Source: Durusdinium trenchii
Lineage: Eukaryota > Sar > Dinophyceae > Suessiales > Symbiodiniaceae
DNA length: 64,000 nucleotides
Reading direction: 5' to 3'
NCBI GenBank assembly: GCA_963970005.1
Contig: CAXAMN010021363.1
Span: 46,195-110,194, forward strand
Shown here piece after piece: positions 1-11,025 of this stretch (within the stretch, counting starts at the first letter, position 1; the number at the start of each line of letters is the position of its first letter). The position numbers and the translations under genes were made by a program. The notes below the pieces were generated by a model, which worked only from the letters and a program-made list of their open reading frames with translations, was not told the DNA's origin and searched no databases.

Positions 1-429
1 TAGCCTCCGCCGGTTTTATGTCCACATCCATGTAGTTGATCGGACAAAAGCAAATTATAACATTATATAACTGTTTTATCCCCTGAGACCGCGTGAGGCC
101 CCGATATTCTCCCTCAACAAGATCTGTGGAGGGTAACTTGCTGTTTCATGTTATTTGCCTAAATCCAACGGCTGATCAAGGCAAAGGATAAAATAGGAGG
201 CCCCAGAGCGCCAAAGATTCAACAGGGCGTTTTGTTGGATTTATATAATTCAATACTTTCAACTGAACACGGGTCCCGGGTTGTGCTAGTCACGTTTGTT
301 TTTTAGTGTTTAATTTGATCAAAAGGATTTCATCTCAGAATTGAGATCGTTTGGTTATCGATAGTTTGTTTGCTTGTTCGTTTTGGTGCTTGCTTTGGAT
401 TTGTCTCAGCTTGATCATCCCTACTGTTG

Positions 430-1396
430 ATGACATCCTCGGTCAAGGCAGCGCCAGAGCCGGAGGAGGTGGAGGAGGAGGAGGCGAGCGGACGGGGAGA
501 CCTTTCTTGGTTGGCGCCGCTGAGCGGCTGCATTCCTCTCCCGAGAATCCATGGGACTGCATCCCTCCATGGACCTTTGAACCCTCGTGTGTGTGTGTGT
601 GTGTGAGGGGGGGGGGGGGGGGGGGGGGGGCCGCAGCAAAAGGTCGTGGCAAGGACCTGGAGATCGATGGAGGTGACCTGGCCGGAGCCAGATGTGGTAC
701 TTTTCGGTGCCGATGCTTTTAGATGCTGGAAGCCTGTGAGTTCACAACGAACTCTTCAAAAAAAGACAGCAGGTGAGACAAGAGATAAGTATGAGATACT
801 ATGAATATTGGTAGGCTCCTCCAGGCCTACACATGCACCCCCCCTCGGCTATCCAAAGGCAAAGCCGCCCTGACGACATGTGGCGCAGGAAGACGAAGAT
901 GAAGAGGAGGAAGAGGAGGAAGAGGCCTACATTTTCCCTTTTTGAGTGTGACATGGTGAGGATAGTCCGTTTAGAGTTGCAAAGTGCATTTTTCGGACAA
1001 GCTGTCAGGTTGGTCAGAAAACTTCGATCTCTAATGATCTCTACCTTTTTAAATTTGGTGGAGGATATGATATCACGGCCAGAACGTAAAACGCTGGCGC
1101 CCTCGGGGGAGTGTTGGTCCGGGAGACCGGGTGCGTCAGGATGGAGAGGAGGAAGATGCCGAGGAAGATGAGGAGGAAGATGAGGATTCCGAGCAACACA
1201 GACGATGGATTTCCTGTTATAGGGGTGGAGTCGGTCTTCAGCTGGGGATATCAAGCATGTATGCTGAGGTCACAAGCACCTATCAGTGTTGCAGCTATCG
1301 CAGTCACTGGCAGATCCTTTTGAGGAGATGGAGGAAGCTCCTGTCTTGAAGAAGCCAGCTGCGGCCAAGGCTGGTGGTCTGGAAGTGTTCGCATAG
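430..1396 (+). CDS. Acidic protein gene, several exons
   Basis: An ATG at 430 opens a frame reading MTSSVKAAPEPEEVEEEEAS. Further glutamate/aspartate-rich exons follow: 889-924 (12 codons, all E or D, acceptor at 887-888, GC-type donor) and an exon starting at 1140 after a TCAG acceptor (DGEEEDAEEDEEEDEDSE). A last exon from about 1315 reads EEMEEAPVLKKPAAAKAG and stops at TAG 1394-1396. A basic exon near 636-674 (AKGRGKDLEIDGG) may also belong. Such alternating acidic blocks and a KKPAAAK tail are typical of nuclear chaperone or chromatin-associated proteins, but no family is recognised. Exon joins other than 889-924 are uncertain. Confidence 0.4.
587..630. repeat. (GT)n followed by a 24-G homopolymer
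   Basis: About ten GT dinucleotides run directly into an uninterrupted tract of 24 G at 607-630, inside the first intron of the acidic-protein candidate. Length is probably polymorphic and may be mis-called in the assembly. Confidence 0.95.
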
Positions 1397-1399
1397 ACA

Positions 1400-3540
1400 C
1401 CGTGGTGTTTGAACGACCATGTGTCTCAAAACCACAGGATTGCAAGACATCTCATCAGAAGATCGGCTTGGTCATGACGCGTTGTTTCTTTTTTTCCGAA
1501 ACCTTCAATCGATGTATACTGTATACTTGTCTATTTTACAAGGAGTGAGCTACTCAGACTCCAGCGTGAAACATTTGCAAATGCAGCCTCTCTCAGTTGG
1601 GGCATACTCTCAGAGAGGGAATACGTTTGGGAACTCTCGATATGAGCCAAACTATATGAGCTGAACTTAATATATATATATATATACGTACATATAATAT
1701 ATATATATTGTTTTTAGTCTAATGTATAAAGTAAGGACCGTTCCCAGGAATTGAGAACCCCCTTGGCCACCACTTGAAAATTCAGTGCTTGAATTGGATA
1801 TGTTACAAGCAAGACATAGGAACGCTCCTGACTTGTGTTGACTTGTGCTAGCGCTGGTGCTAGCTGTCGCTAAGTCGCTGCTGCAGATCGCGTGCCTACA
1901 TGGGCAACATGAGTACATGGTAGTTCATGGCTCGACTGAATTGTGCAGATACCACCGAATATATATATATATAGAGAGACACCCTCCCAGTGCTAAAAAG
2001 TGAATGCTAAGTCGCTGCTGCAAGCACCTCTCACGTTTTCACAGAGACACATGCGCACACAGGCCCAAGAGGATATTCCTACTGTTTAGTTTGCCCAGTG
2101 TATGGAAGCGACAACTAGCGCATGGATACTCTTGATCACAGCCGTTTGGTGGCCCGAGGCACTGGTGGAGGCCTGTTTGCAACTTTGACCACTTGCCCAG
2201 ATGTGCAACGCAGCATCGTGCTAGCAAAGCGCGCTAGGTTTGCGCTGGAGGCACTGGATTGTACGACCTTGACCTAGGCTTTTGATCAAAACCGTTTAGT
2301 GATGTGAGGCTGCGCTATCGCGGAGTGCGCTAACGCTTGACATCGCTTGACCACTTGCCCAGCCGATTTCCACAGACATTGAACAATATAGGAACTCACC
2401 TCAAATAACCCACTCATGTTGACGCACTTTGACTTTTTACGTGCAAGCTGTATGTAAGAAGATGTAAGAAGATCGCCACTTAAGCTTCATAGTTGGAAGG
2501 CCAGCATGCACAACGGAAACATAACAAGTATAAAAAAAAAACAAACACCCATGTCGCGTTCTACATGACCTGTTCGCCACGTGAAAGCCATCACTTGGCA
2601 AAAAAATGGAGTTGGTGTGTATATATATATATATTTATGTGTAAAGATGTTCATTATGGTTGTTCTGTTTCAGCATATATAATATATGTGACAGGTCTCG
2701 GGTGTGGGGCCGTTGATTCCTTCACCACCATTGACCACGAGTAATTGACAACATGTTTGGTTAAAACCTTTCTGGAATGGTCGTGGTCGGTCCCCAAAAG
2801 CATAGATGCAGTCCAAATCATCATTTGATTGGAGGTCCTTTGACCATTCTGCTCACTTTATATTCTGGCCAGATCAGCGTTTAAGTGCTAGCTTATAGCC
2901 GTTTGTGAAGATTTGTTGGACCATGCTCGAGCTGGTGATGGGAATTCTGATGCATGAGGTGATCCAACATGCACATGGTTGGGAACATGGAAGACTCACC
3001 GATTGTTGTTTCCAATTATTCAAACATCCAATTTTCTGTGAGAAACATCAAACATGCTTACACACTGAATGGATCCAGGAGAACAAATGATACGTTTTTT
3101 GGATTGTCAGAATTGTATAATGATGTTGGCGAACGGCCTGGGAGAGTTTGGTGAAATGCCCTGGGTGTTGGCAATCCAGTGGTAGATAGCCACATCGTTT
3201 GTTCCAATGCACTGTATATTATATATACATCAAATCATACTATATGATTGATTATTCACACACACACCTGCTGTTCGATTCATGTAGCCATGGTTATTAA
3301 AAGAATACGAAAGACGTCGGGAAAAACAACGAAACATAGCAATGAAAATTGTTGTTCCCATGGATGCGCTGGGTTGGCAGGCGAAGTCCTCTGCCAAGGC
3401 TGGGGTCTTCCGTTCTTGCCTTGGAACAATTGAGGACCCCCAGTCCAAAACCCGGTAGAAGGGAGCATGGACTATATAACAACCCGAGAACTTGCTAGGA
3501 AACGCGTGTCTTCACTGCCACAACTCCACCAATAGGCAAA
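1400..3540. other. No supportable gene; TA-rich tracts and small duplications
   Basis: Open frames here are short and lack convincing splice sites. The stretch holds TA microsatellites (about 1669-1708, 1961-1972, 2616-2635) and a partly duplicated word, GCTAAGTCGCTGCTGCA, at about 1869 and 2007. I see no RNA gene. Confidence 0.6.
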
Positions 3541-3557
3541 ACCCCCAACTGCCTTGA

Positions 3558-3686
3558 GGGCTGCCTTGCTCGCCTGGTGAGGCGAAGGCAACGCCCAAGG
3601 CGAAAGCAAAGGCGAAAGCCAAAGCGAAGGCAAAGGTGAAGGTGCGACACCTTCCGATCGCGAGGGACGGTCTCGGCCGGGAATAG
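3558..3686 (+). CDS. Terminal exon with Ala-Lys repeat tail
   Basis: The frame after the TGA at 3555 reads a low-complexity basic run, EAKATPKAKAKAKAKAKAK, then VKVRHLPIARDGLGRE and TAG at 3684-3686. Alternating AK tails occur in linker-histone-like and histone-like proteins, including those of dinoflagellates, so a DNA-binding tail is a reasonable inference. The 5' splice acceptor is weak (TTGAG), and the reverse strand is open through the same repeat as an FA-rich shadow. Confidence 0.35.
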   Translation, partial: GLPCSPGEAKATPKAKAKAKAKAKAKVKVRHLPIARDGLGRE

Positions 3687-4437
3687 ACCGCCCTCACAAC
3701 TCTTGGCCAGCAACCCTGAGTTCTCAAGCACTTGTATTGGCAAAGCCTTTTCTATATTCTTGGGGTAGCTACTTAGGGTCTTGATGGTTTCCACCAGATT
3801 GCCAAGCATGTTGCCAAACGAGCCCACACAATTGCAACGATGACCGCAAAGAACTGCTTGCCCCATCAACTCCATCAAGGCAAGGTTTCTATGAAAGACA
3901 AGAGTCGATTCGTTTGTTGAGTTAGTCAGCTCGTTTGTTGAGCTGTTGTTGAGTTATACTGTGAATCGGACCAGATGAGGCCGAATGCTGAAGGCTGGAC
4001 ATCATCACCTCACAAGGCCCAAGGTTCCCACAGGCCTCACAGCCATCCTGAACATTCATTAAGTGCCATACCATTCATATCATGATGCTTTCAGGACCTT
4101 CAAAGTGATCTCTTTGGAGTCTCTAAGTGACCTCGTCAGGGACAATTCGTGACCTCATCCGATCTCAAGTTCGGTCTTTTGGAAGGTCTCTCGGTCTCTA
4201 TGATCGCTTTAAAAGTCTTGGATATTTAAAGACCAGTGAACAGTCTCTTGGAAGCAGGTCTTGGTGGAAGCAGTCTCAAGTTCGGTCCTTCGTCTAGAGA
4301 CCTGCTTCTTCCAGGCTGCTCCGAAGAAGGCGGGCGACAAAAATTGAATAAACACGCGCGGCGGTGCGAAGAGAAGGTGGCCGTTTTGTGCGAAAGAAAC
4401 GGGGGCCTAGCGAGGACGCTACGAAGTAGTGTCTCCT

Positions 4438-4512
4438 GGCCTTACTACTATAGGAACAAGAAGCTACTAGGAGCAAGGGCAGCAAGGGCATCGCTACTAG
4501 TAACAGTTGGAA
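4438..4512 (+). repeat. CTACTAG dispersed repeat island 1
   Basis: Contains AAGCTACTAGGAGCAAGG and CATCGCTACTAGTAACAG, members of a short repeat family found in at least seven islands across the window in both orientations. Confidence 0.8.
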
Positions 4513-4870
4513 AGCTTTATTCCAACCCATCGGCCGTTCAAATTACCGGGCCGGTTGGCCGAATGAATTCCGCATCCCCCTGAGAATACATGGAGGTTTG
4601 ATTGACACAATCGTCAGGAGTCCCCGAGTGTTCCTCCATGTAACAAAACATCTTCGTCAGGAACTTGTACCCTCGGTTCCAGAGCTAGACATGAAGTGAG
4701 CGAGATCATCAGCTTCCCAGCGAAGGATGAGGTCCAACGGTCCGACATGGTCCAACGGTCGAGGTTCGGTGAGCAATTGTAGCGTTTGGTGACGGTGAGC
4801 AATTGCAGATTACTTTCATAATACGGTCCAAAAGGATCCAAAAGGTTTGAAGACCAAGTCAGAGACCACC

Positions 4871-4957
4871 CTGGCATCGCTACTAGGACTAGGAGCAAGG
4901 ATGCTACTAGGGGCTCCTGGCATCGCTACTAGGAGCAAGGATGCTCCTAGGGGCTTT
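4871..4957 (+). repeat. CTACTAG island 2 with internal tandem copy
   Basis: Two near-identical units of about 45 bp, each GGCATCGCTACTAGGA followed by GCAAGGATGCT and a CTAGGGGCT end, stand head to tail. The flanking text GACGAAGTCAGAGACCA also recurs on both sides (about 4850 and 4960), so a larger duplication of roughly 110 bp is likely. Confidence 0.8.
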
Positions 4958-5225
4958 GAAGACGAAGTCAGAGACCAGCCTTCAAAACTGATTCATGTGA
5001 CTATGTTTGCTTTAAATTACTTTTATACATGTGTATCGCTCACCTCGTGATTCCCAAACAGAAGCTTTTTCTTCACGAAGAGTCGCCCCGTTGTGGAAAA
5101 CTTGACCGAGCAAGGATATAAAGATGTTAGAAGACCGATTTTTGTGGTTCACCTGTACTTGGACCTGTCATCGCAGTCCAACAACGACCGTTTCACCAAG
5201 CGTTGTTTCACCTTTTCCGTGGAAG

Positions 5226-5297
5226 ATGGGAGGTGCTCAAGAAACCGGCGGCCCGCAAGTGATGCTGACGAGGCTGGGAGATGGGAGAGGGCTCCAG
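5226..5297 (+). CDS. Possible first exon, unknown protein
   Basis: ATG at 5226 begins MGGAQETGGPQVMLTRLGDG and the 24-codon frame ends exactly at a CAG|GTGCTT donor. If not spliced, it reads on to a TGA at 5340-5342. Codon third positions are G/C-rich. No family recognised. Confidence 0.3.
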
Positions 5298-5746
5298 GTG
5301 CTTTTCGGCATCGGGGCAGGGTGTCCTCTTTCTAAAGCTTGACTTTAGCCTGTGGTGCCGCAGGGTTCTTCATTTGAAGGGCCCTCGTCTGGTGTCGACC
5401 ATAAAGCTGGGAACTCTTTGGAGACCAGTAGGTTGACCCAACACCTCGCCTGCGATGTTGGTAGTTCGGTGCACTGGAAGGATCAATAGATCAGGTGGAC
5501 ATGATCAAACAAAAGGTGATTGCGAAGTCGAGGTGTTAAAGGAATATCGTGTCCATCTATTTCCTGGTTTGGCTGTTTTATGGAGCCTATAGGTATTTCC
5601 ATTTTTCTTGAGTGAAGGACTTGGGTTGGGCGTTGAACAAATACTATATTACTATATATTTATTTGATGTTCTTTGTAGGACCTATGCAGATAATAAATT
5701 CCGGTAGCTGTTTTCATCATAAAAGGAGTCCATGCCGCTGCGGCAG

Positions 5747-5896
5747 GAAGATGTCGATGGGGAACAGTATGAGATACTGTGTTCGCTTTGCGAAGAGCCA
5801 GAGAGCCAGAGCTGGCGGAGTCCTGGGCTCTTCTACTCTGGAGGTGGTTACAGGTCCTCAGAGCCTTCAGCCTTTCAGGGACCGTCCCACAAATGA
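5747..5896 (+). CDS. Candidate exon, unknown acidic protein
   Basis: After a GCGGCAG acceptor the frame EDVDGEQYEILCSLCEEPES continues 49 codons to TGA 5894. A second protein-like stretch in another frame (RDEEQLKDASLNNLRHALG) follows at about 5898-6010, so one intron probably lies near 5850-5900. Unrecognised; the CxxC pair in LCSLCEE is the only motif. Confidence 0.3.
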   Translation, partial: EDVDGEQYEILCSLCEEPESQSWRSPGLFYSGGGYRSSEPSAFQGPSHK

Positions 5897-6936
5897 CGAC
5901 AGGGATGAAGAACAACTGAAGGATGCAAGCTTAAACAACTTGAGACATGCCTTGGGGCTCAGTCAAGCGGATCGTGACATGCATTTAGCATTGTTGCGTT
6001 CAGCTAGTCAATACATGCAAAAAGTAAAAAGAACACCTGGACTTGGAGGGTTGGAGAGTTGGAGATGTGTGGGCATGGGAACTTTCTTCGCGCTTGCAAG
6101 TGACCCTCTAGACTAATATGTTTAGCTTGGGGTTATGCACTATTATAGACACATATATGTAATTGTGACTCCGACTAACTTTGATACATCCAGTGCATTA
6201 TGTAGTTTGTGGGAAGAGGAGGGTGACAAGCGATTGAAAGTGGGAGCCTGCTCATCTGAGTGAAACAGCGCGACCCGAGATCTGCTCAGCTGGGACGAGA
6301 TCTACTGCAAGGGCTCGCTAATCGAAACTCAGGCAGCCACAATCGCGCCTGAAATGCAGACGCATTGTTTCTATGTGTTTCTGATTTGCTGGACTAAGAG
6401 CTTGGATGTGTTGCGACTGGAACAAGGGTACATAGGTACACGACTAGCGAACCAACCTACTCCGTGCCCTAGGCAGTGGTGGACTGGAGAAAGTCATGAA
6501 CACATCTCTTGTGAAAAGAAGCTACCAAGAAAACAGTACAGACAGTCCAGATCAATAGAGAATCTTTACAAGATCTCGGCAAGCATACATAGCACACTTT
6601 GTTACATGATTTGTTACACGCCAAAATCTCGACCCAAGGGAACCATTCAGAACCAGCAGGATCCATAACAGGGACCTCATACCACTTCCAGAATGGACCA
6701 CTTGCGTGAACAGACAGTATGCCAACTTATGCTTGTTCCTGTGCACACTTTGGAGCTAAGGGGAGTCTTGGGGCCAGTCATGTTGTACTTTCATATTCGT
6801 CAAGGCAAACGATTTTCATGTCCATCAGAGTCTCAGATGATCTCAGATATTAAGACTTCTTTTGCGCACACACATCCAATGATTTCTTGCGAGATTCCAT
6901 TTGATCCAATTTGATGCACTTCCAATTTCATCCAAT

Positions 6937-7031
6937 CTACTAGGAACAAGAAGCTACTAGTAGCAAAGGGCATTACTAGGAGCTAGAAGCTAGTAACAAG
7001 GTGCATCGCTACTAAGAACAAGAAGCTACTT
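6937..7031 (+). repeat. CTACTAG dispersed repeat island 3
   Basis: Four degenerate units containing CTACTAGGAACAAGAAGCTA and GTGCATCGCTACTAAGAACA, forward orientation. Confidence 0.75.
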
Positions 7032-8118
7032 TGATCTACTTTGCGAGTTCCTTCGGATCTTTGTCGCCCCAGCAAAGAAGCAGCTTCCGATGGCACGCTC
7101 CACCTGGTGAGATCACCAGGGGGGCACGGTCGACCACCGCAAAAGAAGCGCCTGTGCCTTTGCAGGAAGATTGGTCCTGCTTTTCCGGTTTCTTCGGGTA
7201 TGAGGCAGGTTGACAATCGAGGAATTCGTCGTATTTGTGCGTATTTTAACACTTTCCTAGTCTAGAGATGTCCAGAGTCTATAGAGGTGATTCGTTTTTG
7301 GATGTCTCAATGGAAGTGTCGGGTACGGACGATACTTGCTAGGCTGCATGATCTTTCAATTCATATCAGACTCAGTCGGCCGCCTATGTTGCCCTTGCAC
7401 ATCCATTTTCCCTGTACCAAGATGCATCGGTTTTTGGGCAGTCACTCTGTTCTAGACGATTCTAGACGCATCTAGAAGCGATGACACTTTGTTGATGGTT
7501 TGATGGGAAATGGCACGGACCTCCACGTACAATGTAAATGGTAGATCCCGGTCACAGCAGTGTGCTGAAACTGGGGGGCAGTGCAACTACTTATATATAC
7601 TTGGAACCTGCTGCATTTGTTTCCAAACCTTCAAAATGTTTGAGGTCCTGACACATGAAACACTTCTAGGGCCGCATTGATTTTATCACGCGGTTGTTCT
7701 GCGTCACCTTGCTTGAGAACAGTGCCCTTTGTGGACAGAGTCAAGCCCATCAAAGAAACTGACATCCCTTCCAGCCAACCACGAGTGAAAGCCCCTTCGG
7801 TGGGGTGTGACGAGAAACGATGACTTCCCCAAAAAGGCTGCGCAGTAAGGTCCGCAAAACGGACGTTCGGGAGATTGGAACCACCAAAGGCAGTGTTCTG
7901 ACCTTGTTTGGCAAGACAAAGGTGATACAGCCCTCTCCACTGCACAGACAGCTGGTCATTGAAACCTTACACACTATAAGGTGCTGTGGGCCAAAAGGAC
8001 TTTGAAGTCCAAAAGCACTGCAATAATATCCCACAACTAGTAGCTCAAGACATGTTTTCCATCGGCAGAATGAGTGCCCATGCTCACATCAGCTAACGAA
8101 AAATGTGTATTCGTGTTT

Positions 8119-8202
8119 CTACTAGCTTCTTGTTACTAGTAGTAAGGCACTTGTTCCTAGTAGAGATGCCAGGAGCCCCTAGTAGCGTCCTTGCTCCTAG
8201 TC
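8119..8202 (-). repeat. CTACTAG island 4, reverse orientation
   Basis: Reverse complement of islands 1-3: CTTGTTACTAGTAGTAAGGC, then TTCCTAGTAGAGATGCC and CCCCTAGTAGCGTCCTTGC. Confidence 0.8.
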
Positions 8203-8959
8203 ACCAGCCTTTTCGCTGGGGCAAAGTTGTGATCAAACTATTTGCTGACCGACCCCGCCTCCTGACGAACAGTGCGTTTGCCGAAAGAGAACACGCTCAA
8301 GTGAGTCAAAGCCACTTGAGATCTGGAGATCTGGACTGAGTGGGACAGGAACACACCATATACAGATTCAAAGGTGTATAGTTGTCTTTGGACCCATATT
8401 GCAGAATAGGCTTTTAGATGAGTTTAATGAGGTGAAGCGTGAATGATAAATCGAGAGATGATTGCGTGAGTTGCATCAAATGCGCCAGAGTGGTCATGAA
8501 TCTGCAGATGTTGGTGGACTGTTTCCGCCCCAAACAATCTAGGAACAACACATGTAGGACAGGAACTGCCTGCAAGAGGGGCACGACACGGCATGACCCT
8601 CCAAGGGTTGCTCTTTGGAGTTTGGGAGCCTCTCTAAGGACTGTACATGTAAGCGAGTGCAGATCGATGGCGCAAGTTTGGGAACCAGCAACACCCCGAA
8701 TGCGCATGTGTTTTTGTATTTTCGTCGTTTGCTTGCAAAGATTAGTGAATGTTGGGCAGATTTTCCGTCATGTAAACCTCCTGTCATCAAGTAGTTTCTC
8801 CATGAAAAGTAAAGAAATCGCTCGAACCATGCTGAAAAAGAACACACAGCGCATGAAACTCAATTTTCCATCGCTTCCTTTGCCTCGCTTAGCACTGGTC
8901 GCATGCCTCCATGGTGCTGGCGGGCAAAGGGTAGGAGGCCCAAGTGGAGGCTTTTCCAG

Positions 8960-9046
8960 GCGAAACACGGCCTGAGTGACACGGCGGTCCTTGATCGTCG
9001 TTCGGCCAAACATCGACGTTTGTTGCACCTGATACCCAGCTGCTGA
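8960..9046 (+). CDS. Candidate terminal exon, basic C-terminus
   Basis: CTTTTCCAG acceptor followed by 28 codons (AKHGLSDTAVLDRRSAKHRR...) and TGA at 9044-9046. Third positions are mostly G/C. No family recognised. The opposite strand is also open for 160 codons here and could be the true one. Confidence 0.3.
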   Translation, partial: AKHGLSDTAVLDRRSAKHRRLLHLIPSC

Positions 9047-9371
9047 AGCAGCTGCTGCCCCGGCTGCCGAAAAACCCAACCTTTTCCCTTTGAGACCGCG
9101 AGACCGCGGCAGGAGACCCATTTCTCCGATCGGCTTGCCACGGAGGATAAGCAATTCAACCAAACAACCGGCATCAAATGGCCATCTATATGTATCCACA
9201 TTCCTAATACCTCATTCACCGGAAAGCTAGAGACATATGGAACATTGCATTGCATGACTAATTGGACTGGCTTGGACGTTCCATTTGGTCTACATCTTAA
9301 GGACTTCGACTTCGGGGATGGGCCCTGGGATGGGCCCTGCATGGTCCTACCAGGTCCTCACGGTCCCACAG

Positions 9372-9514
9372 CTCGGGATGCTTGTCACGAGGCACAGCGT
9401 CAAACGCAGCGTCAAACGCCGAGGTTAAACCTCTCGGCACTGCGGCGAGTCCGAGGACTCTGGAAAGAGGCCCCATCCTGACATCCGACTCGGTTGAACC
9501 GGAGGTTCCAAAAG
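9372..9514 (+). CDS. Candidate internal exon, low-complexity linker
   Basis: CCCACAG acceptor at 9365-9371 and AAAG|GTGAAG donor at 9514 bound an open frame reading RGTASNAASNAEVKPLGTAA and SVEPEVPK. A 12-bp unit (CAGCGTCAAACG) is repeated twice inside. Composition suggests a disordered linker. Confidence 0.35.
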
Positions 9515-9951
9515 GTGAAGCTTTGATGTTAGCTCTGAGCTTACTCTGAAGATACTCTTCATTTAATGAGTTGCGCAGGTTGGTTACTTTTGATGTTGCT
9601 GAAAGGACGTTTTCGTGCTAAGTTTTTGTTTGGGGATGGGCTGAAAGAACATCATCTCCAGTGGGCCCAGCTCTAGAAAGGGCATGCAGAACAGATGAGC
9701 TTTGCACGGTACTTTATCCAAGAAAGGATTTTTACAGCACAAAAAGCGCATCATTTTCTACTTCTTTACTTCCTTGGGTATCAGCAGCACCCGCAGTTTG
9801 GGTGCAACAGCCACCTTCATCGAGTTGCAGTGGGTTTACAATCAAAACCTAAAAGTGATTAACGTTATAATTCAATCGTCATATTCTATGATTGAATTTG
9901 AGCTTTATGGAAAAAGGCTTCCAGTGAAACAAACATGTGTGATGATTTTAC

Positions 9952-10070
9952 CTTGTGCATTCCCTTGACAGGACAGAACCAGCTTCCCAAAGTCACCAGC
10001 AACCCCTCCAATGGCTCCACTAAAGCAACGTCCGCAAGATTCATCCCACCAAGCCTTGTAGGCATCTCAC
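9952..10070 (-). CDS. Minus-strand candidate exon
   Basis: Reading the minus strand, AACGCAG acceptor, open frame EMPTRLGGMNLADVALVEPL ending in GMHK, then AAG|GTAAAA donor. It is one of few minus-strand stretches with both splice sites. The plus strand is open too, so orientation is unsure. Confidence 0.25.
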
Positions 10071-10350
10071 CTGCGTTTTTGGTGACCCGGGTGCCCCACA
10101 ATAGCCATCAAAACAGGTTCATGGGGGAGCTTTCAAGGGGAACCCAGGGACTTCCCACCCCTGTTGCGTTCTTCCTTCACCCGGACCGTTCTTCGCGCTG
10201 CTGAGAACGTTTTCACCGGCGCTAGGAGCTACAGCCCGTGACCTTAGCCGAGCTGTGGGGGAACTCCCATGGAACGCCAGACGAGGAGCGGTCGTGCGTG
10301 GCCGGTGGCCAAACAAGGCAAAAACCAAGTCGGATGCAAGGTGACATGAT

Positions 10351-11025
10351 ATGACTTGTTTTTTCCCCACCTGCCAGGTGAGGGTTGTTAGATTTTATCA
10401 CAGTTGTTCTTCCTCCTCCTCCTTCCTTTCTCCTTCCTCCTTGCTTCCTTCCTCGCCAATCTTCATCGCCTCGCCAATCTGCATCGCCAATCTTCATCGC
10501 CAATCTGCTTCGCCAATCTGCTTCGCCGATCTTGTCTGGCCAGCTCCGGATCGCAGTGTGCACCCCTGGACCTCAACCGCAAGGATCCCCTCGCAGTGTG
10601 CACCCCTGGACCTCAACCGCAAGGATCCCCTCGCAGTGTGCACCCCTGGACCTCAACCGCAAGGATCCGATCGCAGTGTGCATCCCTGGACCTCAACCGC
10701 AAGGATCCGATCGCAGTGTGCACCCCTGGACCTCAACCGCAAGGATCCGATCGCAGTGTGCACCGCTGGACCTCAACCAGATAGCTTGCCAGATAAAATA
10801 CCAGATAGAGTGCCAACTAGATTGCCAGATAGAATGCTGCAAGAAGATATGCCAGATAGTATGCCAAATAGTGTGTCAGATAGATTGCTAGATACATTGC
10901 CAGATAGAATGCCAGAAAATATGCCAGATAGAATGCCAGACAAAGTGCCAGATAGAATGCCAGACAGTATGCCAGATAGTATGTCAGATAGATTGCCAGA
11001 CTATGGCATCAAGTCAAATGATTGA
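10351..11025 (+). CDS. Open frame through three tandem arrays
   Basis: A 224-codon frame is open across the 13-, 40- and 12-bp arrays. Its second half encodes a degenerate tetrapeptide repeat of the type PDRM/PDSM/PDRL (about 18 units), and ends at TGA 11023-11025 after YGIKSND. Because the 40-bp unit lacks stops in any frame, openness of the first half is weak evidence. If translated it is a repetitive, charged, disordered protein. No start context or splice support. Confidence 0.2.
   Translation: MTCFFPTCQVRVVRFYHSCSSSSSFLSPSSLLPSSPIFIASPICIANLHRQSASPICFADLVWPAPDRSVHPWTSTARIPSQCAPLDLNRKDPLAVCTPGPQPQGSDRSVHPWTSTARIRSQCAPLDLNRKDPIAVCTAGPQPDSLPDKIPDRVPTRLPDRMLQEDMPDSMPNSVSDRLLDTLPDRMPENMPDRMPDKVPDRMPDSMPDSMSDRLPDYGIKSND
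10454..10533 (+). repeat. 13-bp minisatellite CGCCAATCTGCTT
   Basis: About six head-to-tail copies with small changes (GCAT, TCAT, GCTT endings). Period 13 rotates the reading frame. Confidence 0.85.
10551..10780 (+). repeat. 40-bp tandem array, about six copies
   Basis: Unit begins TCGCAGTGTGCACCCCTGGA and continues CCTCAACCGCAAGGATCCNC. Five complete copies start at 10551, 10591, 10631, 10671 and 10711; a sixth from 10751 is cut at ACCTCAACCAG, where the 12-bp array starts. Copies differ by only one or two bases, so the array is young. Confidence 0.97.
10781..11005 (+). repeat. 12-bp degenerate minisatellite (CCAGATAGAATG)
   Basis: Roughly 18 units, all keeping a multiple of three, encode the PD[RS][MLV] tetrapeptide. 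Divergence among units is far greater than in the neighbouring 40-bp array. Confidence 0.9.

Noticed and set aside
7631..7945. 104-codon minus-strand frame (FGGSNLPNVRFADLTAQPFW...).
   Set aside because: Composition is good, but two other minus frames and one plus frame are equally open, and no splice site is clear.
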